Shown piece after piece: positions 1 to 6,423 of a stretch of 11,044 nucleotides of DNA. The DNA lies in contig PLMM01000411.1 of NCBI GenBank assembly GCA_003142495.1, positions 823 to 11,866 on the forward strand. The letters run 5' to 3'. Both the position numbers and the translations under genes were made by a program. The notes under the pieces were generated by a model. It was not told where the DNA came from. It made no database searches and worked only from the letters and a program-made list of their open reading frames with translations. The stretch comes from Gemmatimonadota bacterium (GTDB taxonomy: Bacteria; Gemmatimonadota; Gemmatimonadetes; Gemmatimonadales; Gemmatimonadaceae). How positions within the stretch are numbered: the stretch's first letter is position 1; every line of letters begins with the position of its first letter.

Positions 1-88
1 AAGGAAAGATGATCTGCGTGTGCATGCGTGAGCAAAATCGCATCGATGCGATTTTGCTCACGCATGCACACGCAGATCATCTTTCCTT
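1..88. repeat. Perfect 88-bp palindrome at the window edge (probable fold-back artefact)
   Basis: Bases 1-44 are the exact reverse complement of bases 45-88, with no mismatch and no spacer; the centre lies within CATCGATG. The right arm encodes the genuine metal-binding motif THAHADH of the following gene. The left arm merely repeats that segment backwards, giving a meaningless Cys-rich peptide. Perfect palindromes of this size without a spacer are known to be unstable in bacteria (SbcCD cleavage), and this one stops exactly at the sequence end. I infer a chimeric fold-back read or assembly error at a contig terminus. A natural palindrome is possible but unlikely. Confidence 0.9.
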
Positions 89-671
89 TCGATCCCTTCG
101 TGCGTTGCCGGCTGGAATACCGATATATGCGCCGCCGGTGATTGCACGCTGGCTGCAGCGTGAAGGGATTTCATCTGCTCGAGCAATCGCATCAGGAGGG
201 CACGCCCAGATCGGCTCCCTGACGATTGCAGCGGCCAGCGCCAAGCACGTCGGAGCCCGATACGGCCTGGATCGTTGGCGAAGTGATGCACACATGTATC
301 TGCTCGACAGCAACAATTCGTCTGTTCTATTTACGGGCGACACAGCACTCACGCCGGCCGCGGTAGAGCTGGCTCGGACAATCGCACCGCGGAGAGTTGA
401 TGTAGCACTACTCCCGATCGGATATGCGCCATGGTGGAAAGAATATCTTTTTCGGCGCGGACATCTCACTCCCGCGGATGCACTTGCGCTCTTCGCTGAG
501 GTGAATGCAAGAATTCTGATCCCGTTTCACTGGGGGACTTTTCGCCACGTCACCTCGGGTGCATACGATGCGATCAACGTCTTTCGAGCGCTGCTACCTG
601 CCTATGAGCGAAAAGCGGAGGTGAAGATATTGGAACCTGGGGAATCGCTTCAGATTCCCGCGAACAATTGA
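45..671 (+). CDS. MBL-fold metal-dependent hydrolase, 5' truncated
   Basis: This is a metallo-beta-lactamase-fold hydrolase of the UlaG/NAPE-PLD-like group (Lactamase_B_2 type); the substrate cannot be told from the sequence. An open frame runs from an ATG at position 9, but everything before about 45 comes from the palindrome copy, so the true N-terminal strands and start codon are missing. Counting from that ATG, the visible metal ligands are H19, H21, D23 and H24 (THAHADH), H80 (AKHVG), the bridging D111 (FTGDT) and H174 (IPFHWG). That is a complete two-metal set, so the enzyme is probably active in the real genome. No signal peptide can be judged. The TGA stop at 669-671 lies 2 nt before the mnmE ATG, which suggests co-transcription. 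Fold assignment is firm; specific function is unknown. Confidence 0.85.
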   Translation, partial: DAILLTHAHADHLSFRSLRALPAGIPIYAPPVIARWLQREGISSARAIASGGHAQIGSLTIAAASAKHVGARYGLDRWRSDAHMYLLDSNNSSVLFTGDTALTPAAVELARTIAPRRVDVALLPIGYAPWWKEYLFRRGHLTPADALALFAEVNARILIPFHWGTFRHVTSGAYDAINVFRALLPAYERKAEVKILEPGESLQIPANN

Positions 672-673
672 TC

Positions 674-2083
674 ATGCGCGACTCCTCCGTTCTTCCCGGA
701 GCGACGGACACGATTGTCGCGCAGGCGACCGTCGGCGCACGGAGTGCGCTGGCCGTCATTCGCATGTCGGGCGCGGATGCACATCAAATCGGCGAGGCGC
801 TCCTTACTCCGTGGCGCGCGAGTCCTCGCGTTGCGTATCTCTCTACGCTGCGAGATCCGGGGAATGGGCACGTCATCGATTGCGGTGTCGTGACCGTGTA
901 CGCGGCTCCCGCTTCGTACACCGGCGAGGACATGATCGAGCTGTCGCTTCACGGCGGTGAAGTTGGCCCCGCGCTGGCGATCAACGCGCTGCTTGCGTCC
1001 GGCGCACGATGTGCGCTCCCCGGTGAGCTCACGAGGCGAGCGCTGTTGAATGGGAAGCTCGACCTGCTTCAGGCGGAAGCAATCGGCGATCTCATCGACG
1101 CACGCTCGCGAGCGATGCACGATGTCGCGCTCGAGCAGCTCGCCGGGCATCTGTCCATGCGGCTTAACGTGCTTCGCGAAGAGATCATCGAGATAGAGGC
1201 GCTGCTTGCGTACGACGTCGACTTTCCTGAAGAGGATGACGGTCCCATATCCGCGAGCCGCATCGAGCTCGCAGCACGCGCGGCACTTGCGAGCATCGAT
1301 AGGTTACTTGCGACTGCTGCTACGGGGGAGATGATCCGGAGCGGTGCCGCCGTCGTCATCGCGGGAGCTCCGAATGCCGGGAAGTCATCGCTGTTCAATG
1401 CGCTCGCCGGCACGAAGCGCGCGATCGTGACGGATATTCCGGGTACGACTCGCGACGCGCTCGAGGTGATGATCGACATCGCGCAGTGGCCTGTGCGGCT
1501 AGTGGACACCGCGGGATTGCGCGTGAGTGAGGACATGGTCGAGCGACTCGGCATCGAGGTCGCGGAGCAACAGGTGATAAATGCCGCGGTGGTTCTCGTG
1601 TGCGGCGACAGCGTGGAGTCGCTCTCCGCTGCGATCGAGAGTGTGCGTCGACTCACGACGGCACCGCTGATCGCGATTGGCACCAAGAGCGACACCGGCG
1701 GAATCCCGGACGATGCAGTCGCCGCTCTCCTCGCGCTGCATCGAGTATCCGGCAACCTTGCTTATGTTGCAGTAAGTGCACGTACTGGTGACGGTCTGGA
1801 TGCGCTCGGGCGCGGCATCACCGAGATCCTCGAGCGGGATCGCGCGCCACTTGCTGGGGACAATCCCGTGCTTACGCGCGAACGTCATCGCGTTGCGCTT
1901 GCGAGCGCGCGATCGGAGGTCGCTGCCTTTGTCGAGATCTGGACGGGTGCCAGTGGGCTACCGGCGACTGTGGTGGCCGTACATCTCTACAGTGCGCGGG
2001 GTCATCTCGAAGAGCTGGTGGGAGTGCTCGATGTGGAAGACGTACTCGATCGAGTGTTTAGCTCGTTCTGCGTTGGGAAGTAA
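674..2083 (+). CDS. mnmE: tRNA uridine-5-carboxymethylaminomethyl(34) synthesis GTPase MnmE
   Basis: MnmE works with MnmG (not in this window) to build the cmnm5/nm5 modification at the wobble U34 of several tRNAs, using GTP and a folate one-carbon donor. The 469-residue protein has the expected order. An N-terminal TrmE folate-binding domain comes first (TIVAQATVG, then GELTRRALLNGKLDL), followed by a helical domain with an inserted Ras-like G domain. The G domain shows the P-loop GAPNAGKSS at about 231-239, switch TDIPGTTRD, DTAG and GTKSD. The C-terminus is FCVGK, whose Cys (about 466) is the family's conserved catalytic-region cysteine. The G4 motif reads TKSD rather than the usual NKxD, a mild variation. 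I chose the ATG at 674, 2 nt after the upstream stop; a TTG at 668 is in frame. The stop is only 2 bp from the stop of the convergent gene. Confidence 0.97.
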   Translation: MRDSSVLPGATDTIVAQATVGARSALAVIRMSGADAHQIGEALLTPWRASPRVAYLSTLRDPGNGHVIDCGVVTVYAAPASYTGEDMIELSLHGGEVGPALAINALLASGARCALPGELTRRALLNGKLDLLQAEAIGDLIDARSRAMHDVALEQLAGHLSMRLNVLREEIIEIEALLAYDVDFPEEDDGPISASRIELAARAALASIDRLLATAATGEMIRSGAAVVIAGAPNAGKSSLFNALAGTKRAIVTDIPGTTRDALEVMIDIAQWPVRLVDTAGLRVSEDMVERLGIEVAEQQVINAAVVLVCGDSVESLSAAIESVRRLTTAPLIAIGTKSDTGGIPDDAVAALLALHRVSGNLAYVAVSARTGDGLDALGRGITEILERDRAPLAGDNPVLTRERHRVALASARSEVAAFVEIWTGASGLPATVVAVHLYSARGHLEELVGVLDVEDVLDRVFSSFCVGK

Positions 2084-2085
2084 GG

Positions 2086-3024
2086 CTAGGCCGACGCAGC
2101 GGTAAGGCTCGAGATTGCGGAGATCTCCTCGGTGCTCGCGCGTACCGTCCATGCCATTCCGCGCTCGGCGATCGCACGCTCGACCATGCGGCTGCCCAGG
2201 TAGTAGCCGGCGCGCTCGGGGAGAACATGCTGGTCGATCGTGCGAGACTCATCACTCAAGCCGCCGGATAAATAGCGCAGGCGAAGTCCGAGCCCTGCAC
2301 GCTCGAGATCCGGTGCGACGGAACGTGCGAGCACGCCTTCGAGCTCACGAATGCGCGCATATTGCCGGCGCGAATATCCGTAATACTCCCACTCGGCGTG
2401 TCCTGGACTGACGACTCGCGCGACCTCGACCGCGATCCCCTCGTTGATCACATGCTCGCGCAGCGTCGCGCGGCAACCGGTGTCCCAATAGCTATAGTAG
2501 CCGTCCGCCTCGGTGATGAGCTGACGCAACGCGCTGCGGCTTGAAGGCGACGTATAGCGTACCGCGTGTGCAATTTCGTGTGCTAGCCAGAGCGGTATCA
2601 AGGCGGGGTCGAGCCCGAGGCCCTGTGTATCGGGGTTTGCCACTCCGGTGAAATGCTCGAGGCACACGAAGGCGATTCCACGGCCATCGGCGACGAGTTC
2701 GCCGGCGTTAGCGGCGCCGACGCCGACCATAAGCACCACATCGATGTCGGAATCGAGCTCGAGCAGCGCGCCGCATCGGTATTCGGTTTCTCTCGCGAGC
2801 GAAACGACATCAGTTCGTTCCAGCATGGCGCGGAGATCGTGGCGATCGGCCCGCATGACCGAGCGCGCTACGTCGTCAAAGTGCGATGTGTCGGGATCGA
2901 GGACGTAGTTGCGCCAGTATGGCTCGAGAATGCGGAGGTGGGACGTGTAGTAGCGCCGGTACGCGGCGACTGGGTCTGAGCTGTCGAGCAGTGCAAAGAA
3001 ATCAGGTATCAGATTTATCAGCAT
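2086..3024 (-). CDS. DUF2268-type putative Zn-dependent protease
   Basis: A 312-residue protein with the gluzincin-like signature HEIAH (H149, E150, H153), preceded by a hydrophobic stretch (LIPLWLA), and a downstream NEGIA whose E195 is a candidate third zinc ligand. The segment PERAGYYLGSRMVERA near the C-terminus matches the closing region of the DUF2268 (YjaZ-like) family, where a Tyr-Tyr-hydrophobic-Gly helix follows the EGIA motif. These features support a predicted zinc metallopeptidase; the substrate is unknown. There is no signal peptide or membrane segment, so a cytoplasmic location is inferred. It converges on mnmE (2 bp between stops) and is divergent from the DUF2225 gene. The ATG at 3024 has no recognisable Shine-Dalgarno, so the exact start is less certain than the family call. 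Confidence 0.8.
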   Translation of the reverse strand: MLINLIPDFFALLDSSDPVAAYRRYYTSHLRILEPYWRNYVLDPDTSHFDDVARSVMRADRHDLRAMLERTDVVSLARETEYRCGALLELDSDIDVVLMVGVGAANAGELVADGRGIAFVCLEHFTGVANPDTQGLGLDPALIPLWLAHEIAHAVRYTSPSSRSALRQLITEADGYYSYWDTGCRATLREHVINEGIAVEVARVVSPGHAEWEYYGYSRRQYARIRELEGVLARSVAPDLERAGLGLRLRYLSGGLSDESRTIDQHVLPERAGYYLGSRMVERAIAERGMAWTVRASTEEISAISSLTAASA

Positions 3025-3169
3025 TCAGACCGGGTGCGCGTGAGGATGGCGCGATATCCGTCCGGCGGACGGGGCAAGATAGTCTCGGCCTTAAAGCACA
3101 ACAAGGGCGATTCGAAGTGATGGCACGGTATTTCCTTCTGCGACTATCATGAACGCGCCGGAGCCAAGC

Positions 3170-3823
3170 ATGACCACGTTGAAACAGATCGAGCTCACCT
3201 GTCCTATTTGTCATCACTGCTTCGATTCGCAAGCGGTGCTTTCGACGAATTCGTTCGGAGGAAAGCGCACGGACTTTCACGAACGCGCTGCAGGAGCACA
3301 GCCGCTTCCCTATCTAATACATCTCTGCTCGCGGTGTGGCTACGCCGGAAGTGAAAGAGATTTCGGTGAAGAGGCGGATGTCAGCCCGATGCTTAAAGAG
3401 CACGTGTGGGATGAACTCGCGCCACGACTGAGCGAGGGTGCGCTCACCGGTTCCGAGAAGTACGAGTTCGCGGCGAAAGTCGCGCTGTGGCAGGGCGCGG
3501 AGCCGCGTCGGGTCGCGGATCTCCTGCTTCGAGCGGCGTGGTGTTGCGTGGATGAAGGGGATGTCGAGGCCGAGCGATACTTCCGTCGGCAGTCGGCGTG
3601 GATGTTCGAGCGCTCGCTCGAGGGGTACGATGGAGTCGAGCGCGACGAGCGTGCGGTGCTCACGTATCTCGTCGGGGAGCTGTGGCGCCGCATCGGCGTC
3701 ACCAGCATCGCGGCCGAGTGGTTCGATCGCGTTTCCGATGAAGTGCTCGATGCCGATGCGCAGGAGTGGCTGGTCGCCGCGGCGCACCAGCAGCGCGATT
3801 GTCCTCGCGAGTGGTTCGGCTAG
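3170..3823 (+). CDS. DUF2225 zinc-ribbon-like protein, function unknown
   Basis: A member of the DUF2225 family (COG1655), conserved in many bacteria but without an established function. From the chosen start, two Cys pairs, CPIC (C11, C14) and CSRC followed by GYAG (C53, C56), form a probable zinc ribbon. Between them is the family hallmark RTDFHER. The remainder is helical, rich in Trp, Arg and acidic residues, and looks like a TPR-type repeat region (LLLRAAWCCVDEGDVEAERYF). No signal peptide or membrane segment is seen, so it is probably cytoplasmic. The ATG at 3170 has CGGAG about 6 nt upstream. An earlier in-frame ATG at 3149 adds seven residues but lacks a ribosome-binding site. The stop lies 5 bp from the stop of convergent upp. 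Confidence 0.85.
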   Translation: MTTLKQIELTCPICHHCFDSQAVLSTNSFGGKRTDFHERAAGAQPLPYLIHLCSRCGYAGSERDFGEEADVSPMLKEHVWDELAPRLSEGALTGSEKYEFAAKVALWQGAEPRRVADLLLRAAWCCVDEGDVEAERYFRRQSAWMFERSLEGYDGVERDERAVLTYLVGELWRRIGVTSIAAEWFDRVSDEVLDADAQEWLVAAAHQQRDCPREWFG

Positions 3824-3828
3824 CCTAG

Positions 3829-4485
3829 CTACGCATCCGGGCGCGTGCCGAAAATCCGGTCGCCCGCGTCGCCGAGTCCGGGAAGGATGTAGCCTTGCGC
3901 GTTAAGCTCGCGATCGAGCGCTGCCGCGTAGATGTGCACGTCAGGATGTGCGGCGAGCATCCGCTGCACTCCCGCCGGTGCCGCCACCAGGCATAGAAAG
4001 CGAATTCGCGTTGCGCCGGCGCGCTTGAGCGAGGCAACCGCCGCGACAGCACTGCCACCCGTCGCAATCATGGGATCGAGCACGAAGAACTGTCGCTCGG
4101 CCGCATCTCGGGGAACGCGAAAGTAGTAGTCGACGGGCTCGAGCGTTTGATGATCGCGATAGAGGCCGATGTGTCCAACGCGAGCGGATGGCACGAGCCG
4201 GAGCACGCCATCGACCATGCCGAGGCCGGCGCGCAGGATCGGGACGAGGGTGAGCTTCTTCCCGCTCACGCGCTGCGCCGTCATGCGCTCGAGCGGCGTG
4301 TCCACCGAGACCGGCTCGAGTGGCAGATCACTCGTGGCCTCGTACGCCATGAGCATGGCGATCTCTTCGACGAGCTCCTTGAAAATCTTGGTCGGCGTGG
4401 CGCGATCGCGAAGGATCGAGAGCTTGTGCTGGACCAGGGGGTGCCCCGTCACCGACAGGTTGGCCAAAGCAGGGGTGGTCAGCAT
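3829..4485 (-). CDS. upp: Uracil phosphoribosyltransferase
   Basis: Converts uracil plus PRPP to UMP in the cytoplasm (pyrimidine salvage). The 218-residue product shows the canonical family landmarks: [13 protein letters not shown] near the N-terminus, AYEATSDL, the [13 protein letters not shown] block (about 81-93), the PRPP-binding loop [12 protein letters not shown] (about 135-146), LVAAPAGVQ, and the uracil-binding C-terminus [18 protein letters not shown]. The length is close to the usual 208-210 plus a short N-terminal extension. An open frame continues upstream to 4560, but family alignment places the start at the ATG whose complement is 4483-4485; the 25 extra residues overlap the divergent small gene. 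No Shine-Dalgarno precedes this ATG, so translation may be leaderless. Its antisense strand also holds a long open frame, which is a shadow. Confidence 0.96.
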   Translation of the reverse strand: MLTTPALANLSVTGHPLVQHKLSILRDRATPTKIFKELVEEIAMLMAYEATSDLPLEPVSVDTPLERMTAQRVSGKKLTLVPILRAGLGMVDGVLRLVPSARVGHIGLYRDHQTLEPVDYYFRVPRDAAERQFFVLDPMIATGGSAVAAVASLKRAGATRIRFLCLVAAPAGVQRMLAAHPDVHIYAAALDRELNAQGYILPGLGDAGDRIFGTRPDA

Positions 4486-4512
4486 GCGGCTGAAGGTACT
4501 AACTTCGCAATC
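4486..4512. promoter_or_regulatory. Compact divergent promoter region with paired -10-like hexamers
   Basis: Only 27 bp separate the upp start (minus strand) from the start of the DUF4177-like gene (plus strand). TAACTT (4500-4505, plus) and TACCTT (4498-4493, minus) both fit the TAnnnT pattern, and each ends exactly 7 nt before its start codon. A weak -35-like TGGTCA lies at 4476-4481 on the plus strand. Neither gene has a properly placed Shine-Dalgarno; a GAAGG at 4492-4496 is about 16 nt from the plus-strand ATG. I infer back-to-back leaderless promoters. The match is to short degenerate motifs, so confidence is modest. Confidence 0.4.
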
Positions 4513-4698
4513 ATGAAAGAATACCAGGCGGTTGTGCTGAAGCTGTCCCGCCGCGCGCACGACGACGAGGACGCGCTGACGGATCTGTTGAATGAGCGCA
4601 GTCGTGGCGGATGGGAGCCAGCACTTCTTTCGCAGGATGGTGCGCGTATGACGGTCGTCTTTCAGCGCGCGCTGCCGGCTTCTCGCAAAGAGAAGTGA
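4513..4698 (+). CDS. Small DUF4177-like protein (61 aa)
   Basis: A 61-residue protein beginning [12 protein letters not shown] and continuing with [16 protein letters not shown], a pattern seen in small DUF4177-type proteins: an opening beta-strand, an acidic helix, a Gly-Trp-Glu turn, then strands ([10 protein letters not shown]). The family has no established biochemical role. It has no signal peptide or transmembrane segment. The open frame extends far upstream antisense to upp, but the ATG at 4513 is where the family similarity begins, and that extension is not real. Its TGA stop overlaps the GTG start of the TetR gene by 4 bp (GTGA), a typical translational coupling arrangement, so it is likely the first cistron of an operon with the TetR and YdcF-like genes. 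It is easily missed because of its size. Confidence 0.75.
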   Translation: MKEYQAVVLKLSRRAHDDEDALTDLLNERSRGGWEPALLSQDGARMTVVFQRALPASRKEK

Positions 4699-5285
4699 CG
4701 GAGCGCGCCGCGACGGCCCCGCGTCCGCGTGCCGATGCCGCGGAGCGCATCCTTCGCGCGGCGATCCGGCGTATCGTGACGTCGGGCGCGGCGGCGCTGA
4801 CGATGCACGAGGTGTCCGAGGAGGCGGGGGTGAGCAAGGGGCTCATTCACTATCACTTCCACGACAAAGAGACGCTGCTCGCGCGGATGGTCGAGTGGAT
4901 GACACGCAGTCTCGTTGGGCGAGAGCGCGCCGCACTCGCGGAGTCCATTCCGCGTCACGCGATCGACGATCTCTGGAAGTGGCTCGAGTCCGAGCTCGAG
5001 CGGGGGCAGATCCGCGTGTTGCTCGAGCTCGCCGAGTGGAGAGGGCCGCTCGTGCAGAGCGCGATCCGCGATTCGGCCATTGCGAGGCGCGATGCGTCGA
5101 CGGCATCGATCGAGCATCTCTTCTCGCTGCTCGGGCTGCGTCCGCGGATCCCTGCACCGCTGCTTGCCGATGTGGTGGTGGCATTCATCGACGGGTTGGC
5201 GATTGCGATCGGGATCAACCGTGAGAAGAATGCGCGAGCGGCGTTCGATGTGTTCTGGCTCTCGCTGCTGAGCCTCACTGAGTAG
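4695..5285 (+). CDS. TetR/AcrR-family transcriptional regulator
   Basis: A 196-residue one-component repressor-type regulator. The N-terminal DNA-binding domain (about residues 17-62) has the TetR layout: [12 protein letters not shown] helix, a Gly turn, then the helix-turn-helix [20 protein letters not shown] followed by DKETLL. The C-terminal helical ligand or dimer domain contains [18 protein letters not shown] and a final hydrophobic helix. The ligand is unknown. The GTG start at 4695 overlaps the preceding stop and is preceded by a purine-rich AAAGAGAA. An in-frame ATG at 4611 would lie inside the preceding small gene and adds residues without similarity to the family. A YdcF-like membrane protein follows 24 bp downstream. 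Autoregulation and control of its neighbours are plausible inferences, but no operator is evident. Confidence 0.9.
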   Translation: MTERAATAPRPRADAAERILRAAIRRIVTSGAAALTMHEVSEEAGVSKGLIHYHFHDKETLLARMVEWMTRSLVGRERAALAESIPRHAIDDLWKWLESELERGQIRVLLELAEWRGPLVQSAIRDSAIARRDASTASIEHLFSLLGLRPRIPAPLLADVVVAFIDGLAIAIGINREKNARAAFDVFWLSLLSLTE

Positions 5286-5309
5286 CGGGCTGCGAGGCGG
5301 CAGCTCGAC

Positions 5310-5912
5310 GTGAGCGCGTCCCGCTCTCTCTTCGCGCGCCTGATCGTGGCGCTGCTCGTTTTTGCGCTGGCGATCTGGATGTCGTTCGTGGTGGCGATCG
5401 TGGATTCTGGACGGCGCGATGAGGCGCAGCATGCGGATGCCATCGTGGTGCTTGGCGCCGCGCAGTACGAGGGGAAGCCGTCACCGGTGTTGAAGGCGCG
5501 CCTCGATCATGCGGCGGAGCTGTGGGCGCGAGGTTTAGCGCCGCGGATGATCGTGACCGGCGGGCGCGGTGTGGGGGACACGACGAGCGAGGCTGCGGTC
5601 GGGATGCGGTATCTCGTGCAGCGGGGAGTGCCCGCCGATTCGATCGCGATGGATGCCGAGGGGCTGACGACGAGCCAGTCTATGGAAGCGGTGCGGCGAT
5701 TGCTCGGTGCGAAATCGTACCCGGCGGTGATTTTGGTGAGCGATCCTTTTCACATGCTGCGGCTGTCAATCCTCGCGCGCCGACTACACATGGTTCCGAT
5801 GCTGTCACCAACGCGGACGAGCCCGATTTCCACACGAGCTGGACAGCAGCTGCGCTACGTTCTGGCCGAGTCGATCAAGGCGCCGTATGCGCTCGTGGTG
5901 GGTGCCCATTGA
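5310..5912 (+). CDS. YdcF/ElyC/SanA-family (DUF218) membrane protein
   Basis: A 200-residue protein with one N-terminal membrane anchor (about residues 8-32, LIVALLVFALAIWMSFVVAI) and a DUF218 Rossmann-like domain outside or at the membrane. Family landmarks are visible: DAIVVLGA, then GLAPRMIVTGGRG, TSEAAVGMRYLVQRGVP, TTSQSMEAVRR, and VILVSDPFHMLR, where the SDPFHMLR block is the usual His-containing signature. Homologues SanA and ElyC are linked to envelope integrity and peptidoglycan precursor metabolism in enterobacteria; the reaction is not established here. The GTG start at 5310 is supported by GAGGCGG about 9 nt upstream and by the immediately following membrane helix. It is likely co-transcribed with the TetR gene 24 bp upstream. 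A 510-bp non-coding region follows. Confidence 0.88.
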   Translation: MSASRSLFARLIVALLVFALAIWMSFVVAIVDSGRRDEAQHADAIVVLGAAQYEGKPSPVLKARLDHAAELWARGLAPRMIVTGGRGVGDTTSEAAVGMRYLVQRGVPADSIAMDAEGLTTSQSMEAVRRLLGAKSYPAVILVSDPFHMLRLSILARRLHMVPMLSPTRTSPISTRAGQQLRYVLAESIKAPYALVVGAH

Positions 5913-6423
5913 CGCGAGCAGGGGCGACAATTCGGCTAGTTGTATAGGTCCTTCCATAGCCGATGTCACAGCTGCCCTCTTGCGCTAAAGCCAATGATAC
6001 TGTCACATTGGAGCCGCGAAGTGTCACATTACGTTAACGCGTAAAACGAAAGGCTCGGGGTCAACCCACAGGCCCAATTATCGTATGTCGTTCTCAACGC
6101 GGGTAGCTACCATGCCCCACGACGTAGCTGTTCCCGAATACTCCGCCGACTCCGGCTGTTCAATCGGCGAGAATAATCGAAAGAGCCTGCAGGTCGTACT
6201 CAAGCGGCGTCACCGAGCGCTCACGTGCGGCGGAAAACATCATCACCCTCCTACCCGCAGCATGCCCTTCCCACTTTTTGGCCGCACCTCGCTTCCTGCA
6301 CGTAGGGAGACGATTCGTGCGCCCCGGCAATCCGACGTCGATCACAAGAGTGCGTAGCCGTTCCATGTTGGTTCAATGCAGGACGGGAGAAATTCCCCCC
6401 ACGTGTCTTCCGGAGGTTTTTGA
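5913..6423. other. Intergenic region of about 510 bp, no gene recognised
   Basis: No open frame here resembles a known protein. A 90-codon plus-strand frame (6085-6357) and a 68-codon minus-strand frame (6160-6366) lack ribosome-binding sites and family features. The first part (about 5940-6080) is visibly richer in A and T than the flanking genes and holds three TGTCACA motifs. The end carries a strong Shine-Dalgarno, GGAGG at 6412-6416, 7 nt before the dehydrogenase ATG. No tRNA fold was found. The length leaves room for a long 5' leader, a small RNA or a regulated promoter for the dehydrogenase. Confidence 0.6.
5964..6030 (+). promoter_or_regulatory. Three TGTCACA direct repeats, candidate operator
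   Basis: TGTCACA occurs at 5964-5970, 6001-6007 and 6022-6028; the last two extend to TGTCACATT. The second and third start 21 bp apart, two helical turns, so they would lie on the same face of DNA; the first is 37 bp before the second. They lie in the A/T-richer part of the region upstream of the PQQ dehydrogenase. I infer a possible regulator binding array; no known consensus is claimed. Confidence 0.35.

Noticed and set aside
4147..4698. Long plus-strand open frame antisense to upp
   Set aside because: Only its last 61 codons (from 4513) resemble a protein family; the upstream part is a high-GC shadow of upp.
6085..6357. 90-codon plus-strand open frame in the long intergenic region
   Set aside because: No ribosome-binding site, no recognisable motif and unusual Pro/Arg/His-rich composition; not supported as a gene.
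6369..6380. GGTTCAA resembling a tRNA T-loop
   Set aside because: No complementary T-stem, acceptor stem or anticodon arm around it.
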